A stretch of DNA of 64,000 nucleotides, from contig JAAEPZ010000538.1 in the NCBI GenBank assembly GCA_024231955.1, forward strand, positions 124,001-188,000, in the 5' to 3' direction. Positions 23,850 to 31,952 of this stretch are shown here, one piece after another (the first letter of the stretch is position 1; every line of letters begins with the position of its first letter). Origin of the DNA: a bacterium. GTDB taxonomy: Bacteria; Krumholzibacteriota; Krumholzibacteriia; JACNKJ01. The position numbers and the translations under genes were made by a program. The notes under the pieces were generated by a model that saw nothing but the letters and a program-made list of their open reading frames with translations, had not been told where the DNA came from and searched no databases.

Positions 23850-24044
23850 TTACTCGGCATCCGGCATGGTGAAGTAGAGGATGATGTAGACGATAGTGCC
23901 GGGGAAGGCGGCGCTGATGATCGACAGCAGTACGTAGAGGATGCGCATGTTTTTTGCCGGCCATCCCACATACTCGGCCAATCCGGCGACTACACCGGCG
24001 AGCATACAGTCATGGGACTTGCGGAGTACTCTCTGTTCCGACAT
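23850..24044 (-). CDS. PspC-domain membrane protein
   Basis: 64 residues, nearly a bare PspC domain: VLRKSHDCMLAGVVAGLAEYVGWPAKNMRILYVLLS, followed by a hydrophobic segment (PGTIVYIILYFTMP). PspC proteins sit in the inner membrane and in enterobacteria belong to the phage-shock response; single-domain versions like this occur widely. It has a ribosome site (GAGGTGAAG) before the ATG at 24044. It lies 23 bp before the GyrI-like gene on the same strand, and the two could form one transcript. No pspA or pspB is nearby. Confidence 0.85.
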   Translation of the reverse strand: MSEQRVLRKSHDCMLAGVVAGLAEYVGWPAKNMRILYVLLSIISAAFPGTIVYIILYFTMPDAE

Positions 24045-24175
24045 GGGACTTCACCTCTCGGATGTTGGTTGTAATGATTCCCGGATACTACTCGGAATCC
24101 CGTCTGACTGTTTCAGGCGAAAATGCCGGCAGGTCGGTTGATCGAAGAGGACACGGCAACTCCGTTCGGCGGGGT

Positions 24176-25045
24176 TCAGAACAGACCCAATTGAGGTGCA
24201 TCGTTGTTCGACCAGGGCTTGATGGCGGTCGCGATACCCACCTTGTCGCACGCCTCCTCGAACACTTGAGACAGCCGTCCGGCCGTCGGCACCGAGCAGT
24301 GGTATTCATCCCCGTAGAGCTCTTCGTATCGGGGACGGAGACCCGGGAAGAGCTCATCCAGCTTATCATAAAAGTAGCTGCGTTGACGATCGCGCATGGT
24401 CATCCCGAATGAGGGGATGATGTACCCGGCCCCGCTGTCGGCGGCCCGTTTGACGATGGCGCTGATGTTCTCCTCGTTGTCGCCCAGGAAGGGGAGCAGA
24501 GGCATGAGGATCACCCCCGTGTAGATCCCCCGGGAGGCCAGCCGCTCCATCGCGGCGAACCGCTCGCTGACCGGGGAGGCCACGGGCTCGAGCTTGGCGG
24601 CGAGATCATCGTCGCAGTTGCTGATCGAGAAACTGACTGCGGCGTAAACCCGGGCGATGGCCTGGAGCGTGTTCAGATCCTTGAGCACCAGACCGCTTTT
24701 GGTGATCACATGCACGGGGAACCCGAAGTCGGCGATAAGCTTCAGCGCTTGGCCCGTCAGGTTGCGGCGCGCCTCGACCGGCATGTAGGGATCGTTCATG
24801 GAGCCGGTGCCGATGGTCCCCTTGACCCGTTTGGTTGCCAGCTCGGTCGCCAGCAACTCGATGGCGTTGGCTTTGACCAGGATATCCTCGAAGTTTTCGA
24901 TCCGGTAGCACTTGCTGCGGGAGTCGCAGTAGATGCACTGATGTTGACAACCCCGATAGAGGTTCATGTTGTATTTGAGACCGAACCAGGGATCGGGCTG
25001 CTTGACGCTTGAGAGGAGAACTTTGGCCAGTATTTCCTTGATCAT
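24176..25045 (-). CDS. SPL-family radical SAM protein
   Basis: 289 residues. The N-terminal motif RGCQHQCIYCDSRS is the C-x3-C-x2-C cluster that binds [4Fe-4S] and SAM, in the context LKYNMNLYRGC seen in spore-photoproduct-lyase-like radical SAM proteins. Further blocks are GTIGTGSMNDPYMPVE, VHVITKSGLVLKDL, SFSISNCDDDLAAKLEP and GVILMPLLPFLGDN. It ends in PQLGLF. These SPL-like proteins outside spore formers have mostly unassigned roles, with DNA or nucleic-acid repair proposed. It is monocistronic or coupled to the acyltransferase upstream by about 75 bp. Confidence 0.85.
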   Translation of the reverse strand: MIKEILAKVLLSSVKQPDPWFGLKYNMNLYRGCQHQCIYCDSRSKCYRIENFEDILVKANAIELLATELATKRVKGTIGTGSMNDPYMPVEARRNLTGQALKLIADFGFPVHVITKSGLVLKDLNTLQAIARVYAAVSFSISNCDDDLAAKLEPVASPVSERFAAMERLASRGIYTGVILMPLLPFLGDNEENISAIVKRAADSGAGYIIPSFGMTMRDRQRSYFYDKLDELFPGLRPRYEELYGDEYHCSVPTAGRLSQVFEEACDKVGIATAIKPWSNNDAPQLGLF

Positions 25046-25119
25046 TTCAGTGCCGCCGGGTCATGGGCTTGCGTTCGCAGAACATTGCGCAGCCCCTTCA
25101 GGCGGGGCGAACGCGCTTA

Positions 25120-25737
25120 TCAATTGATATCATCTTCGGCCTTGAGTCGGATCCTGGAGGCGTTCTCCGGGTATTTCCCGTGCACATCCTGGTAGATCTC
25201 ACGGATGCGATCCATGTCCGCCGCAATGTCTCCGCTCGGGATGAAGGAGGCTTTCACGCCGAGCACCTTACGCTTGAAGTTGATGAATCCGCAGGCGATG
25301 GGCACCTGCGCCTCTTTGGCGATCCAGTAGAAGCCGGAGCGCCAGTAATCCGTTCTGCTCCGCGTTCCGGACACGGCCATGACGATCACCAGTTTGTCCC
25401 TCTCTTTGAAGTGGCCGGAGATCTGTCCCACGACGCCATTGGGGTTGCTGCGGTCGATGGAGATGCCGCCGAGGGCGCGCAGCAGGCCGCCCATGCGGGA
25501 GGAGAAGAGCGAGTCCTTGCCCATCCATGACACTTTCAGGCGCCACGCTCCCGTAGCCGCCAGCATGAGGGGAAAATCCCAGTTGGTGGTATGGGGCGCG
25601 CCTATCAGCACATACTTGCTGTCGGGCGGGAGATTGGTCTCCAGCGTCCAGCCGGTGAGTTTCAGGCTCAGGCGCCCCAGGAACTGACGCAGGCGTCCGG
25701 TCGTGGGGCCGTTATGCATGATCTTGTGACTCGGCAT
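25120..25737 (-). CDS. Lysophospholipid acyltransferase-like protein (PlsC type)
   Basis: 205 residues from the ATG at 25737. The start is uncertain: ATGs at 25812, 25785 and 25719 are also in frame and none has a clear ribosome site. The acyltransferase H-x4-D motif appears as APHTTNWDFPLM, followed by WMGKDSLF and a GGISIDRSN block (the G-x-I-x-x-x-R region) and VSGTRSRTDYWRSGFYWIA, which replaces the usual EGTRS with SGTRS. These proteins transfer acyl chains to lysophosphatidic acid or related lipids at the inner membrane. The short form without an obvious membrane helix is common in this subfamily. Confidence 0.8.
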   Translation of the reverse strand: MPSHKIMHNGPTTGRLRQFLGRLSLKLTGWTLETNLPPDSKYVLIGAPHTTNWDFPLMLAATGAWRLKVSWMGKDSLFSSRMGGLLRALGGISIDRSNPNGVVGQISGHFKERDKLVIVMAVSGTRSRTDYWRSGFYWIAKEAQVPIACGFINFKRKVLGVKASFIPSGDIAADMDRIREIYQDVHGKYPENASRIRLKAEDDIN

Positions 25738-25810
25738 CGGGAGGACCGTCGCTTGAGCTGGAGGGGTGATTGGAGATTGCGGCATTGTGCCATGTCGCGA
25801 GGTCGATAGC

Positions 25811-25850
25811 AACAGAAACGCCGACCCTGGGCCGGCGTTTGCTGTTTTCG
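25811..25850 (-). terminator. Intrinsic terminator between GNAT and PlsC-type genes
   Basis: An 8-bp stem (25816-25823 with 25833-25840), extended by AACAG/CTGTT with one bulged base. Read on the minus strand it follows the GNAT stop at 25876 and ends in a TTTCTGTT run. Confidence 0.6.
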
Positions 25851-25875
25851 TGTGCGGCTCGAAAGAGAGATCGTA

Positions 25876-26346
25876 TCAGACAGGGGATGGTTCCGGCTTA
25901 GTGGCGAAGATCTTGGACAGCATCACGATTCCGTCCTTCATCTCCTCCTCCTCGCAACTTTCGCAGTATCCGAATTTGCGGAAGTAGGGGGCTGTCTGAA
26001 TCGCTGTCGTCATGATCACGGATTTGTAGCCCTGCTTTTTGATCGTATCCTCCATGTACTCCAGCAGATACTGTCCGATGCCGCGTCGCGAGTACTGGGG
26101 ATCGATAAAGACGCTGCTGATGATATCGTTTCTCATGCTGCCGATGCCGTATAGTTCGCCGTCCTCCTCGACGACCAGCACCTGCCGGACCTGGCTGTGG
26201 CCGATAATCATTTCGGGGGAGAAGTACTCATCACAGTCATGCCAGTCCTGCTGTGGCTCCTCACCTTGCAGCATCCTCGTGATGGAGTTCTTGATGATCT
26301 GTGAAAGACGTTTGGCGTCCGATTCCTGAAATTCGCGAATATGCAT
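25876..26346 (-). CDS. GNAT family N-acetyltransferase
   Basis: 156 residues, single GNAT domain. Strand 4 and the acetyl-CoA loop read SSVFIDPQYSRRGIGQYLLEYMED (R-R-G-I-G pyrophosphate-binding turn), followed by YKSVIMTTAIQTAPYFRKFGY, the helix 4-strand 6 region. The N-terminus MHIREFQESDAKRLSQIIKNS is typical. The putative acceptor is unknown; small GNATs of this type acetylate amino acids, peptides or antibiotics. The acidic CESCEEEEMKDG stretch near the C-terminus is unusual. The gene appears monocistronic, with a terminator downstream. Confidence 0.85.
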   Translation of the reverse strand: MHIREFQESDAKRLSQIIKNSITRMLQGEEPQQDWHDCDEYFSPEMIIGHSQVRQVLVVEEDGELYGIGSMRNDIISSVFIDPQYSRRGIGQYLLEYMEDTIKKQGYKSVIMTTAIQTAPYFRKFGYCESCEEEEMKDGIVMLSKIFATKPEPSPV

Positions 26347-26444
26347 TTGCTCACCATGTCGAATAGGGTTGATGTTATCTCTCCTGTATTCGGCATGGTG
26401 CGGCGGCTTCTCAAGTCGGTATTTCGGAAAACGTGTTTATATCT

Positions 26445-27011
26445 TTACCGTAACCGGTCGTTTTGTCGCAGTTGCTCCCATGCGGATCTGGTGATGCCCC
26501 ACCGTACCGCATCGTATCTGCGTCCGTTGTGCTCGCGCGCATCGCGAAAGCAGGCCTCCTGCTCCAATCCGATGGCCTCGGCCAGTCGGATCATCCGCGT
26601 GTTGCCGCTCCAGGTGCCGATGCCGATGCGGGGCAGGTCGTGTGCAGCGAGGAGGTAATCGATCCAGAGGGTCAAAGCTTCCCGCCCCAACCCCTGCCCG
26701 AGTTCATCCTCCTCGGCGATGACGATGCCGCAATCGCGCCAGCGGCCGACCTTGCTTATCCAGTAGGTGCCCAGCCAGCCGATGTGACGACCGGCGACCG
26801 TTTCGATCTCCATCAGCGTCCGGGGATCGGCAGGCGGACCGGCCAGGCGCTCCAGCCGTTTGGCGAGTGCCTCCGCGTTCAGACGGTCGGACATCTCCCA
26901 GGGTGCGTCCCAGTTCATCCATTCTTGCCCCGGTTCACACCAACGTTGATGATCGATCAGGTCGGTCGGGATAGTGTCGCGCAGGTTGACGAGTTCGCCC
27001 CGAATGATCAT
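26445..27011 (-). CDS. GNAT acetyltransferase, RimJ/RimL-like
   Basis: 188 residues from the ATG at 27011 (site AAAGG); the longer frame upstream is not GNAT-like. MIIRGELVNLRDTIPTDL opens a RimJ/RimL-type domain with GWLGTYWISK, the acetyl-CoA loop ELGQGLGREALTLWIDYLL (Q-G-L-G), and GIGTWSGNTRMIRLAEAIGLEQEACFRDAREHNGRRYDAVRWGI, in which the N-x-R-x-I-R-x-x-E-x-x-G pattern is the usual RimJ/RimL closing helix. The family acetylates N-termini of ribosomal proteins or small amines. No operon partner is apparent. Confidence 0.83.
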   Translation of the reverse strand: MIIRGELVNLRDTIPTDLIDHQRWCEPGQEWMNWDAPWEMSDRLNAEALAKRLERLAGPPADPRTLMEIETVAGRHIGWLGTYWISKVGRWRDCGIVIAEEDELGQGLGREALTLWIDYLLAAHDLPRIGIGTWSGNTRMIRLAEAIGLEQEACFRDAREHNGRRYDAVRWGITRSAWEQLRQNDRLR

Positions 27012-27136
27012 GGACGCCTTTCGGATAGTAGAGGAGGGCAGTATAGCACAGAGCGCGGAGCGTTCCATAACACGCTGTCTCGGCTTAGACGGCTGACGTC
27101 TTGAGCCCGAAGCTCGAGTTGCTCCTCAAGGCACTG

Positions 27137-28828
27137 CTATTCCGTCTTGTCTATGCCCTGAATATACGCCTTGAGCGTCTCAGCGGAGATGCTCAAGGAC
27201 AAATTGTATTTATGGTCATCGGTGCGGAGCGTTTGGACGAAGGGCATAGATTCGGATTGAGTCCAATCGCAGTGCACTGATCCGGCTTTCGCTTCGTTCA
27301 TAAACTCCTGCATCCAGATCAGGAATGGTTGCATGTCGCCGACGATGATTTGCCGACAGTCGGGGCCGGCAGCCCCCGCCGCCCGCTTGATGCGGGGATC
27401 GGCAGGTGTGCGTTTTCTGCGGATGGCCTTGAGCATGTCGGCGATGCCGTCGGGGCCGTCGTCTATCGAAATCAGCAGGTAGTCGTCTTGGGTTGCGAGA
27501 TAGATGCCCGGGACGAACTTCGACATCATGAGAGAGAGCTGCTCCAGGTCCATCGGGTCAATTGTGGGGGTGCCATCCTCAGGGTCGATCGCAACCGCCT
27601 CCGGATCGACCTCGACCCGCCAGGCGTGCCCCCCCTTGTGAGGAGTATCCTGTGCCTGCATGGATATGCCGATACCGAGATCCGGATAGCCGTCCACCAC
27701 GCCGACGATTTTGGCCATGTCCGCTTCAGCCGATTCGCTTTGCACAACTATCTGTGCGCGCCAATTGTCGCCGTCGAAGGAGGCCGAGCCGGCGATGGGC
27801 CGGAAGTACAGGTGCACCAGATCAAGGTAGCTGTCGAACCAGTTCATCACCTCTCTGGTCTTGTCCGCGTCAAACTCACGCATCCCCTGCTCCAGACCGA
27901 TCCGGCTGTACTCAAGGTACAGGTCGAGGTATCTGAATTCGCAGAGCGCCGAAGCATATTGCAGGTGGTCGTCATGGGGGAGGATGCCGGTCAGGTCGAG
28001 TGCGTCCTCGAATGGCGCGGGACGCATCGGAGCAAAGGGGCTGTCGGGCAACACCTTCAGTGAAGTGTCGAGAATCAGCTCTCCGTCCCCTTCGGCGAAC
28101 GTCCATTCCAGCTCCTGAAGCGATTCCGTCAATCCCTGCACAAGATCGATCAGGATCCGGTCCTCCCCGGCATCATCCGAGGTGTAAGAGCCGTCTTGAT
28201 CGTCGAAGCGGGTTTGACTGTCCGCTTTCATGGCCTGCGATTGCAGCCACATGTCCACGAATGGATTGAACATCTCGATGAGCGCGGCCAGATCGACGCG
28301 ACCGCTCGCCAGATGCAGAGGGAAATCCGCCGCCAGGCGGGGTGTGGAGCCTGTGGGCGAGTAGGACGGATCGAGAGAGAGGGCGAGGTAGTCCCCTGAC
28401 CGGTGCCAGGAGGGAAAATCATGAGCGTGGATTTCATCCTCAATCTCCTCATCGGTGCCCTGCGTCGCGAAGATGAGGGTCAGAGGCATGGAAGAGCCGC
28501 CCATGAGGAGAGGCATCGATACGGTCAGGGCGATGGGTTTGTCCAGAGCTATGAATTCGGGTCCGATCCTGATCGCTTTCAACAACGAGTCGACGAGGCT
28601 GAAAGTCGGGACGGCGGGGTCATCCGGATCCTCAAACAGATAGATCAGCTGACTGTCCAGTTTGGTCAGGCAGGATGAGGCGGCCAAGATGGTGGCATCG
28701 GCAGGCAGCAGTTTGACGAGATCATCCGGCAGGGCCATGGCGTTGTCATTGCCGTTGAAGCCCAAAGCCAGAGAGGGTGCCAAGAGGATGAACGCCAAGA
28801 GTATCGGGATCAGACGTGAGTTTTTCAT
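27137..28828 (-). CDS. Secreted protein of unknown function
   Basis: 563 residues. The signal peptide is LIPILLAFILLAPSLALG, starting from the ATG at 28828 with a GGGGGA site. The mature part begins with DDLVKLLPADATILAASSCLTKLDSQL, a pattern seen in DUF3352-like secreted proteins that monitor several bounded values (PADAT...). It is acidic (many Asp/Glu), lacks transmembrane segments after the signal and has no catalytic motif I can name. A perfect TATAAT lies about 40 bp upstream of the start. Probably periplasmic or exported; there is no FlgD-like sorting tail. Confidence 0.65.
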   Translation of the reverse strand: MKNSRLIPILLAFILLAPSLALGFNGNDNAMALPDDLVKLLPADATILAASSCLTKLDSQLIYLFEDPDDPAVPTFSLVDSLLKAIRIGPEFIALDKPIALTVSMPLLMGGSSMPLTLIFATQGTDEEIEDEIHAHDFPSWHRSGDYLALSLDPSYSPTGSTPRLAADFPLHLASGRVDLAALIEMFNPFVDMWLQSQAMKADSQTRFDDQDGSYTSDDAGEDRILIDLVQGLTESLQELEWTFAEGDGELILDTSLKVLPDSPFAPMRPAPFEDALDLTGILPHDDHLQYASALCEFRYLDLYLEYSRIGLEQGMREFDADKTREVMNWFDSYLDLVHLYFRPIAGSASFDGDNWRAQIVVQSESAEADMAKIVGVVDGYPDLGIGISMQAQDTPHKGGHAWRVEVDPEAVAIDPEDGTPTIDPMDLEQLSLMMSKFVPGIYLATQDDYLLISIDDGPDGIADMLKAIRRKRTPADPRIKRAAGAAGPDCRQIIVGDMQPFLIWMQEFMNEAKAGSVHCDWTQSESMPFVQTLRTDDHKYNLSLSISAETLKAYIQGIDKTE

Positions 28829-28866
28829 TGAGATTTCCCCCCGGAAAAATTTGCTGATACCTGGCT

Positions 28867-28872
28867 ATTATA
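28867..28872 (-). promoter_or_regulatory. Candidate -10 box of the secreted protein gene
   Basis: A perfect TATAAT on the minus strand, about 40 bp before the ATG at 28828. The best -35 at 17-bp spacing (TGGATT) matches only three of six consensus positions, so this is a weak-to-moderate call. Confidence 0.35.
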
Positions 28873-29171
28873 ATGATCATGCAGTGGAAATCCAGATAAT
28901 GATTGTTCGTAATTCAATCTCCGATCTGCTGAGGTGATCACGTCGCACGCTGTATTGTGCCAGGCGGCCTCTTCCCGGAGGAGGGGTGTATTGATTTCCG
29001 AACATCAGCGGAGATCCGTCGTGTAATTGAGGCGAGTGAATGCACTTGGCCTGCACAGCTGCCGACAAAATGCTCCATGCCCGGTTAAATCATACTCTTT
29101 GTTGCCACGGAGTGTTGACAGATGACAAATCGAGTCAAAGCTGGAAGCAGTCTTGAACAAAGGAGTAGACC
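28873..29171. other. Divergent intergenic region, no gene seen
   Basis: About 300 bases between the secreted protein (minus) and the small cytosolic protein (plus). No open frame with a ribosome site, no strong hairpin and no tRNA-like fold was recognised. The last bases hold the AAAGGAG ribosome site of the next gene. Confidence 0.5.
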
Positions 29172-29510
29172 ATGAAGGCAGGTCTGTTGATCACGGGAAA
29201 TGGAGCGCTCATCTATCTGACAACGCACAACAACTTCATGGATGATGAATTGAAGGAGAAAATCAGGGCGAAGGGTATCGAGAAGTTCATTGCTTATGAA
29301 GTTCCGTTGAATCTGGCTGAGGAGAGATATGGCAGACACTTTGAGATAGTGGCGACGGATTTGGGTGGTTCGAATGATCTGCGAATCCTCGATTATGAAG
29401 GCAGCAGGGCCTTCAGGATGTTCAGTTTCAGTGAACTGGGGGAGACGGTGGTGGAGGAGGGAGAAGCGTTGAAGCCCTATGGCGTGGCCAAGGCAGGCGG
29501 TACCTCCTGA
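29172..29510 (+). CDS. Conserved-looking small cytosolic protein
   Basis: 112 residues with a strong ribosome site (AAAGGAG). The sequence (MKAGLLITGNGALIYLTTHN, ELKEKIRAKGIEKFIAYEVPL, EERYGRHFEIVATDLGGSNDLRILDY, FRMFSFSELGE) is a compact alpha/beta domain with no signal peptide or membrane segment. I do not recognise a named family. Good start signals, a following terminator and balanced composition argue that it is a real gene. It stands alone between divergent and convergent neighbours. Confidence 0.7.
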   Translation: MKAGLLITGNGALIYLTTHNNFMDDELKEKIRAKGIEKFIAYEVPLNLAEERYGRHFEIVATDLGGSNDLRILDYEGSRAFRMFSFSELGETVVEEGEALKPYGVAKAGGTS

Positions 29511-29542
29511 AGACCCCTTTGTCTTTTTGAATATGCAGATAG

Positions 29543-29570
29543 AGACCCGCGCCATGCGTGGGTCTTTGTC
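29543..29570 (+). terminator. Intrinsic terminator of the small cytosolic protein gene
   Basis: A 9-bp stem (29543-29551 with 29557-29565, one G-T pair) and a CCATG loop, followed by TTGTCTT, 33 bp after the stop codon. Confidence 0.7.
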
Positions 29571-29620
29571 TTACCTGTCATGTCGTGAAGTTCACCATTC
29601 GGTGTCATTGCTCCGGTTGA

Positions 29621-30346
29621 TCAAAAACGATGGATGATACGATCGGGCAGCGCCCTGATCAACCAGGCGATCAGGCGCCACCGTCTTGTGATGTAGGCGT
29701 GTTTGCGTCGCCCCCTTATTGCGGTGGCTATCTGTTCGGCCGCCTGCCGGGTCGTTGCCGACCAGAACACCCTGTCCCCCTTGGCCATGGCGGTCTGCAC
29801 GAAGCCGGGTTGGATATCGGTGACGGCAATCGGCAGGTCGGCTTTGGCGATCCTGTACCGCAGCCCCTGCAGGTAATTGGATATGTAGGCCTTCGAGGCG
29901 CAATAGGCGGCCGCAGGTCCGCCACGCAACGCCGCAATCGAGGAGATCCCCACCAGGTGGCCGCTCCGCTGCTCAAGGAAGTGATGGTATCCGCAATTGG
30001 CCAAAGCGGTGAACCCCGACACATTGACGTCGATAGTGCTTTTCTCGTTTTCCCAGGGGAGGTCGGGGTCGATCGATCCCGTCCCTGCGTTGATGATGAG
30101 CAGATCCAGGCCACCCATCTCCCCGATGAGTTCATGGAGGATGCCCATCGCAGAGTCCTGATCCGCAACATCCATGCGCCGCACGTAGGCTGGTCCCGGC
30201 AGCGTCGCCTGAACCTCAAGCAACAGCTCATGACGTCTGCCGGTCAAGCCGACGGCGTGTCCCTGTTCACTCAGAACCTGGGCGAGGGCACTGCCGATAC
30301 CCGACGATGCGCCGATGATTATAGTCTTTGTCATCCGGTTAACCAT
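29621..30346 (-). CDS. Short-chain dehydrogenase/reductase
   Basis: 241 residues (or 237 from the second ATG at 30334; neither has a strong ribosome site). The Rossmann motif is IIIGASSGIGSALAQ, with an NADPH-type basic residue in TGRRHE, then INAGTGS, the catalytic Ser in GISSIAALRG and the YCASK Tyr/Lys pair. The C-terminal third is basic (RGRRKHAYITRRWRLIAWLIRALPDRIIHRF) with a hydrophobic stretch, which may bind membranes. The reaction is an NAD(P)H-dependent oxidoreduction of unknown substrate. Convergent with the small protein gene at 29172. Confidence 0.85.
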   Translation of the reverse strand: MVNRMTKTIIIGASSGIGSALAQVLSEQGHAVGLTGRRHELLLEVQATLPGPAYVRRMDVADQDSAMGILHELIGEMGGLDLLIINAGTGSIDPDLPWENEKSTIDVNVSGFTALANCGYHHFLEQRSGHLVGISSIAALRGGPAAAYCASKAYISNYLQGLRYRIAKADLPIAVTDIQPGFVQTAMAKGDRVFWSATTRQAAEQIATAIRGRRKHAYITRRWRLIAWLIRALPDRIIHRF

Positions 30347-30646
30347 TATTTTTTTGTGACATCAGTATTGGGGTCGATCTCCTCTGAGATAAATCAGACG
30401 CCGAAACTGCAGTAATATAGCGGGTCTCGGGAGAATCTGTAAAGGGAAGTGGCTCGAGAATCGGGATAACGAATATCACGTCTTTGTCGTAATCCGTTGT
30501 GGCTATTGCCGTATAATCCACCCGAGGTTATGCTCTTACAGTCAGAAGCAGCCCCCCCGTTGAATCAGGGCAATCACCGGAACTCGATGCCGGATACATT
30601 GAGTTCTGTGAGCCTTAACATCCCCATGAGCCCTTAATCTTGATAG
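30347..30646. other. Intergenic region without a recognisable gene
   Basis: 300 bases upstream of the NTF2-like gene. All frames are interrupted by stops, and no strong hairpin, repeat or tRNA-like fold was recognised. It may hold the SDR promoter and degenerate 5' sequence of the next gene. Confidence 0.45.
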
Positions 30647-30817
30647 CAGGACGCGACGGTTGTCGTATGCGTCAATGTCGTTGAGGGCACAACTGGATCA
30701 GCTCTGCCGAGTGCGGCAGGCGATCCGTATCAAGGGGATATTACTATCGATTCAGGTGTCACTCAAAAACTGAATGCGGTTTCAGCCACAAGTGTCGATC
30801 AACTGGTCGACGCCTGG

Positions 30818-31165
30818 GTGGATATGTGGAATTGCTTCAATCTCGATGAGATCGATCTGCTGTTCGACGATGACGACTCACTGACCTATTTCGCTTCGGG
30901 AAGGCAGGGTGTGCTGACCGGTCTCGATGAGGTACGACATCATCATGAACGTTGTGGATTCGTCCACGGGGGCAAGAGGTACTGCTCCAGAATCAGGCTT
31001 GAGGAGCGGACCAAAACAGAGTTGAAGGGTATGGCCGTCGTCTCGGCGCTCTGGTTCATGAAGGAGGGGACGGGTAAAACCTACCGTGGCCCCGTGACAT
31101 TCGTGTGCAAATGGTCCGGGAGTGAGTGGCGTTTCGTGCATCTCAACTTCGGCAGTTACGTGTAG
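30818..31165 (+). CDS. NTF2/SnoaL-like protein, start uncertain or lost
   Basis: 115 residues from the first canonical start, a GTG at 30818. The fold opens with MDMWNCFNLDEIDLLFDDDD and closes with VTFVCKWSGSEWRFVHLNFGSY, which fits a SnoaL/DUF4440-like NTF2 domain. The same frame is open back to 30647 (stop TAG at 30644) and reads SVDQLVDAW just before the GTG, which completes the first helix of the domain. No ATG, GTG or TTG lies in that 171-base extension. The gene may have lost its natural start, use CTG, or be decaying. No good ribosome site precedes 30818. Confidence 0.55.
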   Translation: MDMWNCFNLDEIDLLFDDDDSLTYFASGRQGVLTGLDEVRHHHERCGFVHGGKRYCSRIRLEERTKTELKGMAVVSALWFMKEGTGKTYRGPVTFVCKWSGSEWRFVHLNFGSYV

Positions 31166-31258
31166 CGCGCTCTTCCCGCTCCATCGCAACATCTCTCTTA
31201 TCTCTCCTTGAGCTCCAGCAATCCCCCCTCCGCTCAATCGTCTGTCATTATCCCCTGA

Positions 31259-31786
31259 TCAAACCAGGGGCAGCTCCAGGTGGATATCTTCCGGCTCCTT
31301 TGCCAGCAGGTCGGGATCCACGGGGTCGGCGTGTCGGCACCCAAGCGAAAAGTAGAAACGGATCGTGTTCTCCGAAGGTGTGGCCGAGATGTATAGAATC
31401 CCGGCCCCGCGGGCGAGACAAAGATCACCCGCCATCGTCACGAGGTGCTTGCCGATCCCCTGCTGGCGATACTCGTGACTCACCCAGAGACCGGTCAGGT
31501 TGAGTCGTCGCGGGCCGGTGGCCACGAAGTTGTGATCGACCACCGACATTCCCACCAGTTTCCGATCGGAGAATGCGCCGGTGAATGTGGCGCCCTCGTC
31601 GAACACGGACTGGAGCTGGGCGATCCGGCCGGCCTTGGCCTTGTGGCTCCAGTCGGGGATGTCGTGGAATTCGGGTACGAGAACCAATCGATCATCCCGC
31701 AGATAGTGGATGTTCCTCACGATCTCGGTTCGATCCAACTCGTGCAGGAGTTCGATCTCTGCGCGCGACAGGATCCTGTATTTCAA
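31259..31786 (-). CDS. GNAT family N-acetyltransferase, TTG start
   Basis: 175 residues from a TTG at 31786, supported by a strong ribosome site (GGAGGGGG) 5 bases upstream. The acetyl-CoA loop reads GLWVSHEYRQQGIGKHLVTM (Q-Q-G-I-G), preceded by FSDRKLVGMSVVDHNFV and followed by ILYISATPSENTIRFYFSLGC. The N-terminus EIELLHELDRTEIVRNIHYL is helical and typical of one small-molecule GNAT subfamily. It lies 13 bp after the coupled flavodoxin-like fragment, so nitroreductase, fragment and GNAT form one minus-strand unit. Substrate unknown. Confidence 0.83.
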   Translation of the reverse strand: MKYRILSRAEIELLHELDRTEIVRNIHYLRDDRLVLVPEFHDIPDWSHKAKAGRIAQLQSVFDEGATFTGAFSDRKLVGMSVVDHNFVATGPRRLNLTGLWVSHEYRQQGIGKHLVTMAGDLCLARGAGILYISATPSENTIRFYFSLGCRHADPVDPDLLAKEPEDIHLELPLV

Positions 31787-31799
31787 TTATCCCCCTCCA

Positions 31800-31952
31800 T
31801 CAGGTGTGCAGCTTCTTGAGCAGCCAGGCACTATTATCCCCCAGGACCCGCATCGTGCGACAGCCCTCCTCGTCACTCTCGATCTCGCCGGGCTGCATAC
31901 CGATACCCATGTTCCAGTAGATGGAGCCGGGGACGATCATTTGCCCGATCAT
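31800..31952 (-). CDS. 50-residue flavodoxin-like C-terminal fragment, coupled to nitroreductase
   Basis: A 50-residue frame whose ATG overlaps the nitroreductase TGA (ATGA at 31949-31952). It reads [20 protein letters not shown], then [20 protein letters not shown] and [10 protein letters not shown]. The [13 protein letters not shown] and DEEG-x-x-T pieces look like the C-terminal end of flavodoxin-type NAD(P)H/iron-sulfur flavoprotein reductases, which are normally near 200 residues; the FMN-binding N-terminal part is absent. Either it is a remnant of a deleted flavoprotein gene, kept in frame and coupled, or a short partner protein. The family assignment is from memory of the motif. Confidence 0.5.
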   Translation of the reverse strand: MIGQMIVPGSIYWNMGIGMQPGEIESDEEGCRTMRVLGDNSAWLLKKLHT

